Assembly (NCBI GenBank): GCA_965279655.1
Contig: OZ257255.1
Coordinates: 744,001 to 808,000, forward strand
Reading direction: 5' to 3'
DNA: 64,000 nucleotides
Source: SCTM01 sp965279655
Lineage (GTDB): Bacteria > Pseudomonadota > Alphaproteobacteria > Rhodospirillales > Rhodospirillaceae
In this document: piece by piece, positions 33,566 through 42,407 of the stretch
How positions within the stretch are numbered: the first letter of the stretch is position 1
How the letters are laid out: the number at the start of each line of letters is the position of its first letter
Position numbers and translations under genes: made by a program
The notes under the pieces: generated by a model
Databases searched by the model: none
What the model was told of the DNA's origin: nothing
The model's input: the letters and a program-made list of their open reading frames with translations, nothing else

Positions 33566-34202
33566 CAGTCGACTGCGCGAAGGCCGCGTCGACCGGATGC
33601 GTCGCAAGCCGCTCGTGCGCGGCATGGACCAGCACGCCAAGGCCATTTTCACGCCGCGCCGGCAGGTCGAGCCGGCGGGGATCGGAGCGCTGTTCCGCGC
33701 GCTGTTCCGGAAATTGCAAAAGCCGGTGGTGCGGACTTCCGAGCAGGAGATTGAGCACGGCCTCGACATGGTGCGCTTGAAATCGCCCACACAGCTGGCC
33801 GGCGGATTGGCCCGCATTCTGCTGGCGAAGAAGACGCTCGAGACCACGCGTCAGGTCGAGATGGCATTCCCGACGGAAGTCCTGGCGGCGGGCACACCAC
33901 CCACCGCGGACCAGCGGGATGAGTTGTTGCGCTATGCAGCGGAGCTGAAGGTGTTTCGCAGCAAGTGCGAGCACGGGGATTCGGCGCTGACCCTGGCGGT
34001 TTTCGGCGGCCTGGAGTTTTGGGTCGCGCTGCTTGAGTGCGCCGGTCATGCCGACAAGCTTGGGACCGCGCGCGAAATCTGGGCGGAGTTGGAGCGGGGT
34101 CGCAGCCAGGTTGAGGGCGCGCTGGCCTTCATGCTCCGTCGCGACATCACCGATGTCGAGAAAGAGTACCTGACCTATGTTCCGGTGCTATTCGCGCGTT
34201 GA
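33540..34202 (+). CDS. Hypothetical helical protein
   Basis: 220 aa, no family recognised. It overlaps the end of the binding-protein gene by 26 bp. The N-terminal 50 residues are basic (RLREGRVDRMRRK), and the remainder is predicted mainly helical (LAGGLARILLAKKTLETTRQ; ELLRYAAELKVFRSKCEHG). It has no signal peptide or membrane segment. The ribosome site is weak and a start at ATG 33597 is possible. It ends convergent to the secreted protein at 34209. Confidence 0.55.
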   Translation: MTASQNDGSSRLREGRVDRMRRKPLVRGMDQHAKAIFTPRRQVEPAGIGALFRALFRKLQKPVVRTSEQEIEHGLDMVRLKSPTQLAGGLARILLAKKTLETTRQVEMAFPTEVLAAGTPPTADQRDELLRYAAELKVFRSKCEHGDSALTLAVFGGLEFWVALLECAGHADKLGTAREIWAELERGRSQVEGALAFMLRRDITDVEKEYLTYVPVLFAR

Positions 34203-34208
34203 GCGACG

Positions 34209-34595
34209 TTACGGGATCAACCGGACGCCTTCAAACCAATCACAGCGCTCCCGCACATCGCCCTGCCACTTTGTGGCATTGCACAGGCGAACATCCTGCT
34301 GGCAGACAATCCCGCTCGGCGCGACGATCGTCACAACGCCCTTGATTCCGAGTTTCTCGAGACTTTCGCAGGCCGGCAAATTGACCGGAAACCGATAGGT
34401 AAGGTCCTCGCCGGGGCCGACCGGTTGCTCCATCACCTTCCAACTCATGGACTTGAGGCCGACGGCGAATTGCATGGTCACCGCCTCGGTTCGACGGTTG
34501 TCGACATAGATTTCGGTCTTCTCGGACTGTTCGTCCTGCGCAGCCGCAGGCATTGCGGAAAGCGCTGAGATGAGGAACGCAAGCACTCGGTTCAT
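34209..34595 (-). CDS. Secreted hypothetical protein with four cysteines
   Basis: 128 aa with a signal peptide (VLAFLISALSAMPAAAQ). The mature part is beta-rich (TEAVTMQFAVGLKSMSWKV; GIKGVVTIVAPSGIVCQQDV) with four Cys that could pair in the periplasm. No family recognised. It lies 57 bp downstream of parE on the same strand. Confidence 0.65.
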   Translation of the reverse strand: MNRVLAFLISALSAMPAAAQDEQSEKTEIYVDNRRTEAVTMQFAVGLKSMSWKVMEQPVGPGEDLTYRFPVNLPACESLEKLGIKGVVTIVAPSGIVCQQDVRLCNATKWQGDVRERCDWFEGVRLIP

Positions 34596-34652
34596 TGGGC
34601 ACCTCCCGCTGTGCGGGTATAGTGCAACGTCCGCAATTCACTCGTAAAGCGC

Positions 34653-36668
34653 TCAGATATCCAATGCCGCCGTCGCGAACTGGGCGTGTTCCTGGATGAA
34701 CTTGAAGCGTTCCTCCGGCTTGCGGCCCATCAACCGCTCCACCAATCTGTCCGTCGCGCGCTGCTCGCTCTTCGCGTCGTCACCCGCAAGCACCACCCTA
34801 AGCAAGGTGCGCTTGTTCGGATCCATGGTGGTCTCTTTGAGCTGGCCCGGCGGCATTTCGCCGAGACCTTTGAATCGACTGACATCGATCTTACTGCGGG
34901 CGTCGAAGTCGTTCTTGATGATGCGTTCTTTGTCCGCATCGTCCATCGCATAGATGGTTTTGTCCTTGTGGCTGAGCCGATAGAGCGGCGGCTGCGCAAG
35001 GAACAGGTGGCCGTTTTTGATCAGTTCCGGCGTCTCGCGATAGAAGAACGTCATCAGCAGGCTGGCGATGTGGGCGCCGTCCACGTCGGCGTCCGTCATG
35101 ATGATGATCTTCTCGTAGCGGAGCTTGCTCTCGTCATAGCGGTCACGGACGCCGCAACCGATCGCCTCGATCAGATCCTGTAGCTCCTGGTTTGCCCGCA
35201 ACTTGTCGTCGGACGCCGAGGCGACGTTCAGAATCTTGCCGCGCAAGGGAAGCACGGCTTGCGTATCGCGCCGCCGCGCCTGCTTGGCGGAGCCGCCCGC
35301 GGAATCGCCTTCGACGATGAAGAGTTCCGTGCCCTTGGGGTTCGACTGTGTGCAATCGGTCAGTTTGCCCGGCAGACGCAGTTTCTTGGTCGCGGATTTC
35401 CGCGACATGTCCTGGTCTTGCTTCTTACGGATGCGATCGTTGGCACGCGCGACCGCGGTCTCGACGAGGGTGTCGGCGTTGGTGGGATGCCCCGAAAGCC
35501 AGTGATCGAAGTGGTCCTTCAGAACGTTCTCGACCAGCCGCTGGGCATTCACGGAGACCAGCTTCTCTTTGGTCTGCCCCTGGAACTGCGGTTCCTTGAC
35601 GAAAACCGACAGCATCATGCAGGCGCCGCCCCAGAGGTCTTCGCCCGAAACGTTGCCCACGCCCTTCTTGTTGGTCATCTCCGCATAGGCCTTGAGGCTG
35701 CGGAGGAGGGCGCTCTTCAAGCCCTGCTCGTGGGTGCCGCCTTCGGGCGTGGGAATGGTGTTGCAATAGGAGCTGAAGAAGCCTTCTTCATCGTCGGGCC
35801 AACAGATCGCCCACTCGACCTTGCCTTCCTTGTCCGGAAAGTCCGCGCGTCCGTCGAAGAAGGTATCGATGAGCCGTTTGCGGCTATTCAACACGCTCGT
35901 GAGATAGTCGGTCAGCCCGTTCTCGAAGTGCAGTTCGTCTTCCGCCGGTGTGGTCTCGTCGCCCTTGAGGAGACTCTTGTCGCAAGCCCAACGGACGCGC
36001 ACGCCCTCGAACAGGTAGGCCTTGGAGCGCACCATGCGGTAGACAGTGGCCGGATTGAAGTGGGCGCTGTCGCCGAAGATTTTTGTGTCTGGCTTGAAGC
36101 GCACGGTGGTGCCGCGACGGTTTACGGGGCCCAGCTTGATCAGCTTGCTTTTCGGCAAGCCGCGGCTGAACTCCTGCTTCCAGGCAACTTTCTCGCGCGC
36201 CACCTCGATGGTGAGTTCGCTCGACAGCGCGTTCACGACACTGACGCCGACGCCATGCAGGCCGCCCGACGTCTGGTAGACCTTGTCGGAGAATTTCCCG
36301 CCGGAGTGCAGCGTGGTCATGATGACTTCAAGCGCGGACTTCTTTGGAAACTTGGGGTGGGGATCGATGGGGATGCCGCGGCCGTTGTCGTGGATGACAA
36401 CGACATCGTCCGGTTCCAGCGACACTTCGATGGTGGTGGCGTAGCCCGCGACAGCTTCGTCCATGGCGTTATCCAGCACCTCGGCGATGAGGTGGTGCAT
36501 GGCACGCTCGTCCGTGCCGCCGATATACATGCCTGGGCGCCGCCGGACGGGCTCCAGCCCCTCCAGGACCTCGATGTCCTTGGCGGTATAGCCACCCTTC
36601 TGTTCGGCCTTCCCCTTGTCAGGGCTGGCTTTTTTCTTGGGTCCGGATGGTTGGAAAAGGTCGGCCAT
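34653..36668 (-). CDS. parE: DNA topoisomerase IV subunit B
   Basis: 671 aa. GHKL ATPase motifs are at the N-terminus (VLDNAMDEAVAGYA; VVIHDNGRGIPIDPHP; GGLHGVGVSVVNALS), and the TOPRIM region has EGDSAGGSAKQARRR, LPLRGKILNVASA and IMTDADVDGAHI. RRDTQAVLPLRGKILNV and the length (near 670, without the GyrB insertion) point to ParE rather than GyrB. It decatenates chromosomes with ParC. It is divergent from the thioesterase gene. Confidence 0.95.
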   Translation of the reverse strand: MADLFQPSGPKKKASPDKGKAEQKGGYTAKDIEVLEGLEPVRRRPGMYIGGTDERAMHHLIAEVLDNAMDEAVAGYATTIEVSLEPDDVVVIHDNGRGIPIDPHPKFPKKSALEVIMTTLHSGGKFSDKVYQTSGGLHGVGVSVVNALSSELTIEVAREKVAWKQEFSRGLPKSKLIKLGPVNRRGTTVRFKPDTKIFGDSAHFNPATVYRMVRSKAYLFEGVRVRWACDKSLLKGDETTPAEDELHFENGLTDYLTSVLNSRKRLIDTFFDGRADFPDKEGKVEWAICWPDDEEGFFSSYCNTIPTPEGGTHEQGLKSALLRSLKAYAEMTNKKGVGNVSGEDLWGGACMMLSVFVKEPQFQGQTKEKLVSVNAQRLVENVLKDHFDHWLSGHPTNADTLVETAVARANDRIRKKQDQDMSRKSATKKLRLPGKLTDCTQSNPKGTELFIVEGDSAGGSAKQARRRDTQAVLPLRGKILNVASASDDKLRANQELQDLIEAIGCGVRDRYDESKLRYEKIIIMTDADVDGAHIASLLMTFFYRETPELIKNGHLFLAQPPLYRLSHKDKTIYAMDDADKERIIKNDFDARSKIDVSRFKGLGEMPPGQLKETTMDPNKRTLLRVVLAGDDAKSEQRATDRLVERLMGRKPEERFKFIQEHAQFATAALDI

Positions 36669-36757
36669 GGTGGTCTATTGCGCAGGGGTGACGGGCCGCA
36701 GAAAGTATGGCCTATCCGCGCCGTTCACAACATCTTGTGTTCGCAAGGGGATCGTGC

Positions 36758-37159
36758 ATGCCAGAGACGCCACAACCCAAGGCCCCGGAGGGGGCAATCT
36801 CCCTTCGCGTCATGGCCATGCCCAAGGACGCCAACGCGGAGGGCAATATCTTCGGCGGTTGGGTCCTGAGCCAGATGGATATGGCCGGCGCGCTGCATGC
36901 CTACAGTCATACCAATTCGCGCCTCGCCACCGTGGCGGTGGAGGGGATGAAGTTCCACAAACCGGTGAACGTGGGCGATGAAGTCACCTGCTATACGCGC
37001 ATCTCCCGGATCGGGCGGACTTCGATCTCAATCCTTATAGAGACCTGGGTGCGCTCGCCGCGCAACACCGTGCCGCAGCACGTCACCAGTGGGACGTTCG
37101 TCTATGTCGCGCTTGACGACGGCGGGCAGCCGATGGAGATCAAGAACCGTACTTTCTGA
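36758..37159 (+). CDS. YciA-type acyl-CoA thioesterase (hotdog fold)
   Basis: 133 aa single hotdog domain. AMPKDANAEGNIFGGWVLSQ followed by MDMAGAL carries the catalytic-type Asn/Asp pattern of YciA/BACH acyl-CoA thioesterases, with VAVEGMKFHKPVNVGDEVTC near residue 60. It hydrolyses acyl-CoA thioesters in the cytoplasm. The start at ATG 36758 has AAGGGG 7 bp upstream; the longer reading has an unlikely leader. Confidence 0.92.
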   Translation: MPETPQPKAPEGAISLRVMAMPKDANAEGNIFGGWVLSQMDMAGALHAYSHTNSRLATVAVEGMKFHKPVNVGDEVTCYTRISRIGRTSISILIETWVRSPRNTVPQHVTSGTFVYVALDDGGQPMEIKNRTF

Positions 37160-37182
37160 CGTCCACGCGAAGGGGACCACCC

Positions 37183-38748
37183 GTGGCGGAACCAGCTCCG
37201 AACACCACGATCGCTGACGCCTTTGCTGCCTGTGTCGGCGCGGCGAACGTGATCGCCGATCTCGCCGAACGCAAGGTGATGTCCAACGACGTCTTCTTTT
37301 GGGAAGACGCAAGGATCGCCGATTTGGTGGTGCGGCCAAGCACGACCGAAGAGGTGGCCGCCTGCGTGAAGGCGGCCGCGGCGCAAGGCGCTGTGCTCTA
37401 CACCCGCGGCGGCGGCATGTCCTACACCAAGGGCTACGTGCCGACCGTGCCGGGAGCGGTGATCCTCGACTTGCGGCGTCTCAACAAGGTGCGCGCCGTG
37501 AACGCGACCGACCGCTTTGTTATCGCCGACGCCGGCTGCACCTGGGCGGACGTGACCGAAGCCCTGAAACCACATGGAATGAAGGTGGTCTTCGGCGCGC
37601 CGTTCTCCGGCATCTACTCCACCGTGGGGGGCGCCATGGCGCAGGGCGTGCCGTCCGGCAACAAAGGCATCCTGGGACTGGAAGTCGTGCGGGCGGACGG
37701 CATGGTACTCCGGACCGGATCCTGGGGGCGGCGTGAGAGTCACGGCGGCGCGGCGCCGTTCTATCGCGATTATGGCCCAGACCTCACCGGCGTGTTCCTG
37801 GGCGACACGGGCGCCTTTGGCATCAAGACCGCGGCTGCACTGCAGCTGACGCAGAAATTGTCCGGCGAAGCCCATGGCTCGTTCGCCTTCGAGACCTACG
37901 AAGACATGGTCGCTACCATGATCGAACTGGGGCCTTACGACTTTGTGACCCGTCGCGTCGGCCTCGATCCCTTCAAGAGCCAGAATTCGGTGAAGGTGGG
38001 CTTCAAGGAAGCGATCAAGACGCTTGGCGATGTCACCACGTCCGGGCCGACGCTGCTGTCGGGCCTGAAGGACTCCATGAAGATGGCGGCCAACGCCAAC
38101 TTCATGGAAGGCGTGAAGTGGTCGCTGCATCTCTCCACCGAAGGCCTGACCGAGCAGGCGGCCGAGGATGGGATGGAGATCGCCCGCAAGATCTGCCTGA
38201 GGCGCGCCCGCGAGATCGCGAATTTCCTGCCGCGCGCCATGGCGGCGCGGGGCTATTCCGTGCGCGGGTTCCTGGGCAAAGACGGCCAGCGTTGGGTGCC
38301 GACCAATTCGCTTTGGCCCCTCAGCCGCGCGGTGGAGATAGCGACTGCCGTTCAAAAGTTCTTCGCGGATCGCAAAGCCGAGATGACTCGTCACGGCATG
38401 TGGGAATCCTACATGACCAACTACGGCAGCGGCACCTTCATGTGCGAGCCCAGCATCTATTGGGTGGACGAGGTCAGCGAGTTGCACCTGCGCCATCTCG
38501 GTGCGGACGAAGCGGCGAAGTTTCGTTCCCTGCCGCCCAACCCGTCGGCGCGGGCCTACGCCCAACAAATCCGCCGCGAGTTGCGGGACTTCTTCTTCGA
38601 TCTCGGCGCCTTGCACGTGCAGGTCGCCAAGTTCTACCGCTTCGAGGAGTCGCTCGATCCGCAAGCCTGGCGTTTGCTCACGGAGATGAAGGACGTGCTC
38701 GATCCGGACCGCCGGCTCAATCCAGGAAATTTGGGTTTTACATCGTGA
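37183..38748 (+). CDS. FAD-binding oxidase/dehydrogenase (GlcD/vanillyl-alcohol oxidase superfamily)
   Basis: 521 aa. The FAD-binding type 4 domain covers about residues 40-230 (VVRPSTTEEVAACVKAAAAQ, then YTRGGGMSYTKGYVPT, and FSGIYSTVGGAMAQGVPSGN). The C-terminal domain ends LDPDRRLNPGNLGF, as in flavoprotein 2-hydroxy-acid dehydrogenases and VAO-type phenol oxidases. No signal peptide is evident. The start is GTG with AAGGGG upstream, 23 bp after the thioesterase stop, so they are probably one operon. It overlaps the next gene as GTGA. Substrate unknown. Confidence 0.88.
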   Translation: MAEPAPNTTIADAFAACVGAANVIADLAERKVMSNDVFFWEDARIADLVVRPSTTEEVAACVKAAAAQGAVLYTRGGGMSYTKGYVPTVPGAVILDLRRLNKVRAVNATDRFVIADAGCTWADVTEALKPHGMKVVFGAPFSGIYSTVGGAMAQGVPSGNKGILGLEVVRADGMVLRTGSWGRRESHGGAAPFYRDYGPDLTGVFLGDTGAFGIKTAAALQLTQKLSGEAHGSFAFETYEDMVATMIELGPYDFVTRRVGLDPFKSQNSVKVGFKEAIKTLGDVTTSGPTLLSGLKDSMKMAANANFMEGVKWSLHLSTEGLTEQAAEDGMEIARKICLRRAREIANFLPRAMAARGYSVRGFLGKDGQRWVPTNSLWPLSRAVEIATAVQKFFADRKAEMTRHGMWESYMTNYGSGTFMCEPSIYWVDEVSELHLRHLGADEAAKFRSLPPNPSARAYAQQIRRELRDFFFDLGALHVQVAKFYRFEESLDPQAWRLLTEMKDVLDPDRRLNPGNLGFTS

Positions 38749-39572
38749 TCCTTGAGCTTGAGCCGCGCCGCGCGATTTCGTCGCCGCTGCTGCGCTATAT
38801 GCGCAACGTGACGTCCCAATTCGGCGAAGACGGAATCATCGAGCACATCATCGAGGTCATTAAGCCCGCGGACAAATACTGCGTCGAGTTCGGCGCGTGG
38901 GACGGCGTGCTTCATTCCAACTGCAACAACCTGCTGAAGAGCCACGGCTGGGCGGGGCTGATGATCGAGGCCGACCCGGACAAGTTCACCAAGCTGATGG
39001 CGACTTATCGCGGGTTCCCGAAGGTTTCCTACGCCAACCGCTTCGTGAACTTCACGGGCGACGATCGGCTCGATCAGATCCTTGCTGAAGAAGAAGCGCC
39101 AAAGTCCTTTGGCGTGCTCTCCATCGATATCGACGGGAACGACTACTACATCTGGGAATCCTTGACGCAGTACACGCCTGAGATCGTGGTGATCGAAATG
39201 AATCCCAGCATTCCCAATGACGTGGTCTTCGTTCAGGACAAGTCCTTCGAAGTGAATCAGGGATGTTCGCTGCTCGCGCTGATCCGTCTTGGTCGGCAGA
39301 AGGGTTATGAACTCGCGGTTTGTACGGAGGGGAATGCGATCTTCGTGCGCCGGGACAAGTTCCCCCTGCTGGGCGTGACGGACAACGACATCTGGTCGCT
39401 GTACCGGCCGGATCAGGACGGGCGCATCTTTCACGGGTTCGATGGCACCTTCCACGTGGTGGGGGTGGACCGTCTGCTGTGGCACGAGAAGTTCGTTAGC
39501 TCCGCAGACTTTCAAGTGCTCCCGAGGGAGCAGCGTGTGTTCAACGATTCTCGCAAGCCGACTGAAAAGTAA
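38745..39572 (+). CDS. FkbM-like methyltransferase-fold protein
   Basis: 275 aa. The pattern SQFGEDGIIEHIIEVI, YCVEFGAWDGVLHSN, GWAGLMIEADPDKF and GVLSIDIDGNDYYIWESL resembles FkbM-family methyltransferases, which methylate sugars or small molecules. The glycine-rich loop is FGAWDG. The start is GTG overlapping the previous stop (GTGA); an ATG at 38799 is an alternative. It is the last gene of the plus-strand group and is followed directly by a bidirectional terminator. Confidence 0.78.
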   Translation: MILELEPRRAISSPLLRYMRNVTSQFGEDGIIEHIIEVIKPADKYCVEFGAWDGVLHSNCNNLLKSHGWAGLMIEADPDKFTKLMATYRGFPKVSYANRFVNFTGDDRLDQILAEEEAPKSFGVLSIDIDGNDYYIWESLTQYTPEIVVIEMNPSIPNDVVFVQDKSFEVNQGCSLLALIRLGRQKGYELAVCTEGNAIFVRRDKFPLLGVTDNDIWSLYRPDQDGRIFHGFDGTFHVVGVDRLLWHEKFVSSADFQVLPREQRVFNDSRKPTEK

Positions 39573-39600
39573 AACGCCGCGGGGTGAGCCGCGGCGTTTT
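39571..39600. terminator. Bidirectional rho-independent terminator
   Basis: A perfect 12-bp stem (AAAACGCCGCGG with CCGCGGCGTTTT) and 6-nt loop between the plus-strand FkbM-like gene and the minus-strand methyltransferase-like gene. A-runs and T-runs on both sides allow it to act for both strands. Confidence 0.95.
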
Positions 39601-39620
39601 GTCTCGAAAGATAAGAGCCC

Positions 39621-40847
39621 CTAGGCGGTCTTGGTCGCGACCAGGGTCGGGAAGGTGAAGGGCTTGCCGGCGCGCACCGGTGCGAAATCGCGGGCGGTGG
39701 TGAAGCCGACTTTGCGCATCTCTTCCGGGAAGTTCATGACCGACTGCTGCGGGATGAACGGCTCGCCGTTCATGCGGCTACCGGCATAGCTGCCTGCCGC
39801 GGCCATCACGCCAGTGCCACGACGACCGGCAGCGGTATCCTGTTCCTTCGGCGGCATGACGAAGTCGTACGGGATGAACACGCCGCCCGGACGCAGGATG
39901 CGGTGCGCTTCCGCGATGATCTTGCGGGAAGCCTCCTGGGTCACTTCATGGAACATGATGTAGGAGGTGATGATGTCGAAGTGGTTGTCCGGGAACTTGG
40001 TGTCCTCGGCCAAACGCTGGGCGAAGTGCACTTCGCTGTTCATCTTGGTGGCGCGCAGGTGCGAGTAGCGCACCATCGGGCCGCCCACGTCGATCCCCCA
40101 CACTTCGGCCTGCGGGAAGCGATCCTTGCAGGCGGTGGTCAGCTGGCCGATGCCGCAGCCCAGATCGAGGATGCGGGTGACCTTGCCGTCCGCCGGCAGG
40201 CGAAGTTCATTCGCCAGCGACGCGTGGATTTCGTCGTGGTCGTTCTCTTCCTGATAAAAGTTCTTCGTGCCGGAGTGGTAGACGTGGCCGGCGAACGCAT
40301 CGCCCACATAGCCGCCCGGCTGAATGTGGATCTCATGCTTGGTGTATTCCGGCATCTGCAGGTTCGGGTTCAGTTCGAGCGTGCCGGGGCCGGCCTTGTC
40401 GGCCTTTTCCATTTCGGTGAGGTAGTGGTCGGCCTTGCGATGATAGTGCTCGAGCAAGGTGTGCCAGGTCAGCTGCTGGGTGGTGACGCTCAGGCGTGAC
40501 GCCCAGGCGTACACCGGGTCGCCGAGCATGAAGGCATAGGCTTCCGACGAGGACATTTCCTTGTCTTTCGTCACGCCCTTGGAGGCGAGGTAGGCCTCGG
40601 CGCGCCCACGTGCGATCGGGCTGACGTTGCGGGCGACATACTTGCGGAAGCCGGTGAGGAAGGCCTGGGCGCTGTTCAGGTCCAGGTCTTCGGTGTGGAC
40701 GTCGTGACGCTTGGCTTCCTTGTCGGAACTCACGTCGAGCTTGATGTCTTTCACGGCGGTCGCGGCGGCTGCGACCTTGCTGGTGACGGCGCTCACGGCG
40801 GCAGCGGCAGCGGCCGGAATGGCGAAGGCGGTGCGGCGATTAAACAT
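39621..40847 (-). CDS. Class I SAM methyltransferase-like protein, paralogue C, with Tat-like leader
   Basis: 408 aa. The C-terminal half has a full motif I (ILDLGCGIGQLTTAC), VWGIDVGGP, FPDNHFDIITSYIMFHE and LRPGGVFIPYD. The N-terminal part shares the family motif GTLELNPNLQMPEY followed by EIHIQPGGY with paralogues A and B. It alone begins NRRTAFAIPAAAAAAVSAV, an Arg-Arg plus Ala-rich stretch that looks like a Tat signal, which is odd for a SAM enzyme. It lies 15 bp downstream of a small protein gene on the same strand. Substrate unknown. Confidence 0.85.
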   Translation of the reverse strand: MFNRRTAFAIPAAAAAAVSAVTSKVAAAATAVKDIKLDVSSDKEAKRHDVHTEDLDLNSAQAFLTGFRKYVARNVSPIARGRAEAYLASKGVTKDKEMSSSEAYAFMLGDPVYAWASRLSVTTQQLTWHTLLEHYHRKADHYLTEMEKADKAGPGTLELNPNLQMPEYTKHEIHIQPGGYVGDAFAGHVYHSGTKNFYQEENDHDEIHASLANELRLPADGKVTRILDLGCGIGQLTTACKDRFPQAEVWGIDVGGPMVRYSHLRATKMNSEVHFAQRLAEDTKFPDNHFDIITSYIMFHEVTQEASRKIIAEAHRILRPGGVFIPYDFVMPPKEQDTAAGRRGTGVMAAAGSYAGSRMNGEPFIPQQSVMNFPEEMRKVGFTTARDFAPVRAGKPFTFPTLVATKTA

Positions 40848-40862
40848 GTGTGCGTCCTCGCC

Positions 40863-41168
40863 TTAAATGTTGCGGGTGAAGGTGGAGAAGACGCGCTTGA
40901 TGAAAGCGTCGCGCGATTCATCCTCGGCGACTTCTTCCGTCTTGGTGGGGCGGTAAGCCTCCAGCTTGGCGCGATTGATGACGCCCTTTTCCTCGAGCAT
41001 CTTTTCCAGCACGGCCTCGCGGCGCTTCGACGCCCACAACTCGGCGCCCAGGGCGACCACCACGGTCATCAGATTGTCGATGTGCGGGTTGCCGGTGATG
41101 ACTTCTTTTTCGACGCCGCTTCTAATCGGGTCGACGGTGTAATCTTCGCGCTTCTTGGTGTCAGCCAT
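40863..41168 (-). CDS. Small hypothetical protein upstream of methyltransferase-like gene
   Basis: 101 aa, charged, no signal peptide. The centre (NLMTVVVALGAELWASKRRE then AVLEKMLEEKGVI) suggests two amphipathic helices, possibly a coiled-coil or dimerisation element. No family recognised. A strong GGAGGAG site 8 bp before the ATG decides the start. It is the first gene of a two-gene operon with paralogue C and may be its partner subunit (inference). Confidence 0.7.
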   Translation of the reverse strand: MADTKKREDYTVDPIRSGVEKEVITGNPHIDNLMTVVVALGAELWASKRREAVLEKMLEEKGVINRAKLEAYRPTKTEEVAEDESRDAFIKRVFSTFTRNI

Positions 41169-41213
41169 GGGTTTTGCTCCTCCGTGAAGCGGAAAGTATA
41201 GCACCGGTCAGGG

Positions 41214-42407
41214 CTAGGGAGACTGATTTTCCCGGCGGAAAGGACCCAATTCCGTAAGGGCTTCCATGTCTTCCGCGACGGATTCCCGCTCCGCGGTCAG
41301 ATAACGGGCGACGGCGTCCCGCAGTCCAGGATCGGCGATCCAGTGGGCGGAGTAGGTGGCCCGGGGCAGGTAGCCGCGCTGGATCTTGTGCTGGCCTTGG
41401 GCGCCGGCTTCCACCCAGGCGAGTTTGTTGGCGATCGCGTAGTCGATCGCCCGGTAGTAGCAGACCTCGAAGTGCAGCATGGGCAGGTCGACGATCGCGC
41501 CCCAGTTGCGGCCGTAGAGCGTGTCGTGGCTCTTGAAATTGATGGCGCCGCAGACCCAGCGGCCGTCCTGGCGGCCCATCATCAGCACCACCGACTCTCC
41601 CATGCGCTCGCTGAGCAGATCGAAGAAGCCGCGCTCGAGGTAGGCCTGCCCCCACTTGCGGTCGGAGGTACTCATGTAGAACTGGAAGAACGCGTCCCAG
41701 TGTTCGGTGGTGATCTCCTTGCCGACCAGGGTCAGGATTTCGATGCCGTGCGCGTTCGCGACCTCGCGTTCCTTGCGGATGTTCTTGCGCTTGCGCGAGG
41801 AGAGGGCGGCGAGAAAGTCGTCGAAACTCCCGTAGCCGTCGTTCTTCCAGTGATACTGCTGACCGATGCGTGGCAGCAGGCCCGCATCGCTCATGATCTC
41901 GGCTTCTGTGTCCGTCGGGAACGTGACGTGGAGCGAGGACACTTTGAGCTGGCGCGCGAGTTCCACCAGCCCGGCAACGAGGGTGCGCTGCAGGTTGGCC
42001 CGCTGTGCCTCCGGCAGTGTGGGCCGCACCATCAGGCGCGGGCCCGTCACCGGCGTGAACGGCACGGCGCATTGGAGCTTCGGGTAGTAGCGCCCGCCCG
42101 CGCGTTGATAGGCCTCGGCCCAGCTCCAGTCGAAGACGTATTCGCCGTAGGAATGACTTTTCAGGTAGAGCGGCGCGACCCCGACCAGGGTTCCGTCCGT
42201 GCCGTAGAGCAACAGGTGCTGCGCCTTCCAGCCGGTCTTAATGCTGACGGACTTTGAGTCCTCCAGCGCACTGAAGAAGGCATGCCGCACGAACGGATTG
42301 ATCGTCTCCGGCGTGGCGGAGGCGCAGGCGTCCCAATCCGCGGCCGGGACCTGATCGACCCCGCCGACGACTTTCAGCGTCAGTTCGTCCTGGTCCGAAC
42401 CGTTCAT
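41214..42407 (-). CDS. GNAT-fold acyltransferase (peptidogalycan biosynthesis-like family)
   Basis: 397 aa. It matches the PF04339-type family: INPFVRHAFFSALEDSKSV near the start, APLYLKSHSYGEYVFDWSWA, SSLHVTFPTDTEAE, the KRKNIRKEREVA cluster, YMSTSDRKWGQAYLERGFF, and GAQGQHKIQRGYLP near the end. Members are acyltransferases related to FemAB, with unclear acceptors. The start is the ATG overlapping the ridA stop (ATGA). It is cytoplasmic. Confidence 0.9.
   Translation of the reverse strand: MNGSDQDELTLKVVGGVDQVPAADWDACASATPETINPFVRHAFFSALEDSKSVSIKTGWKAQHLLLYGTDGTLVGVAPLYLKSHSYGEYVFDWSWAEAYQRAGGRYYPKLQCAVPFTPVTGPRLMVRPTLPEAQRANLQRTLVAGLVELARQLKVSSLHVTFPTDTEAEIMSDAGLLPRIGQQYHWKNDGYGSFDDFLAALSSRKRKNIRKEREVANAHGIEILTLVGKEITTEHWDAFFQFYMSTSDRKWGQAYLERGFFDLLSERMGESVVLMMGRQDGRWVCGAINFKSHDTLYGRNWGAIVDLPMLHFEVCYYRAIDYAIANKLAWVEAGAQGQHKIQRGYLPRATYSAHWIADPGLRDAVARYLTAERESVAEDMEALTELGPFRRENQSP

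Noticed and set aside
35259..36869. 536-codon open frame antisense to parE
   Set aside because: Shadow of a highly conserved topoisomerase gene.
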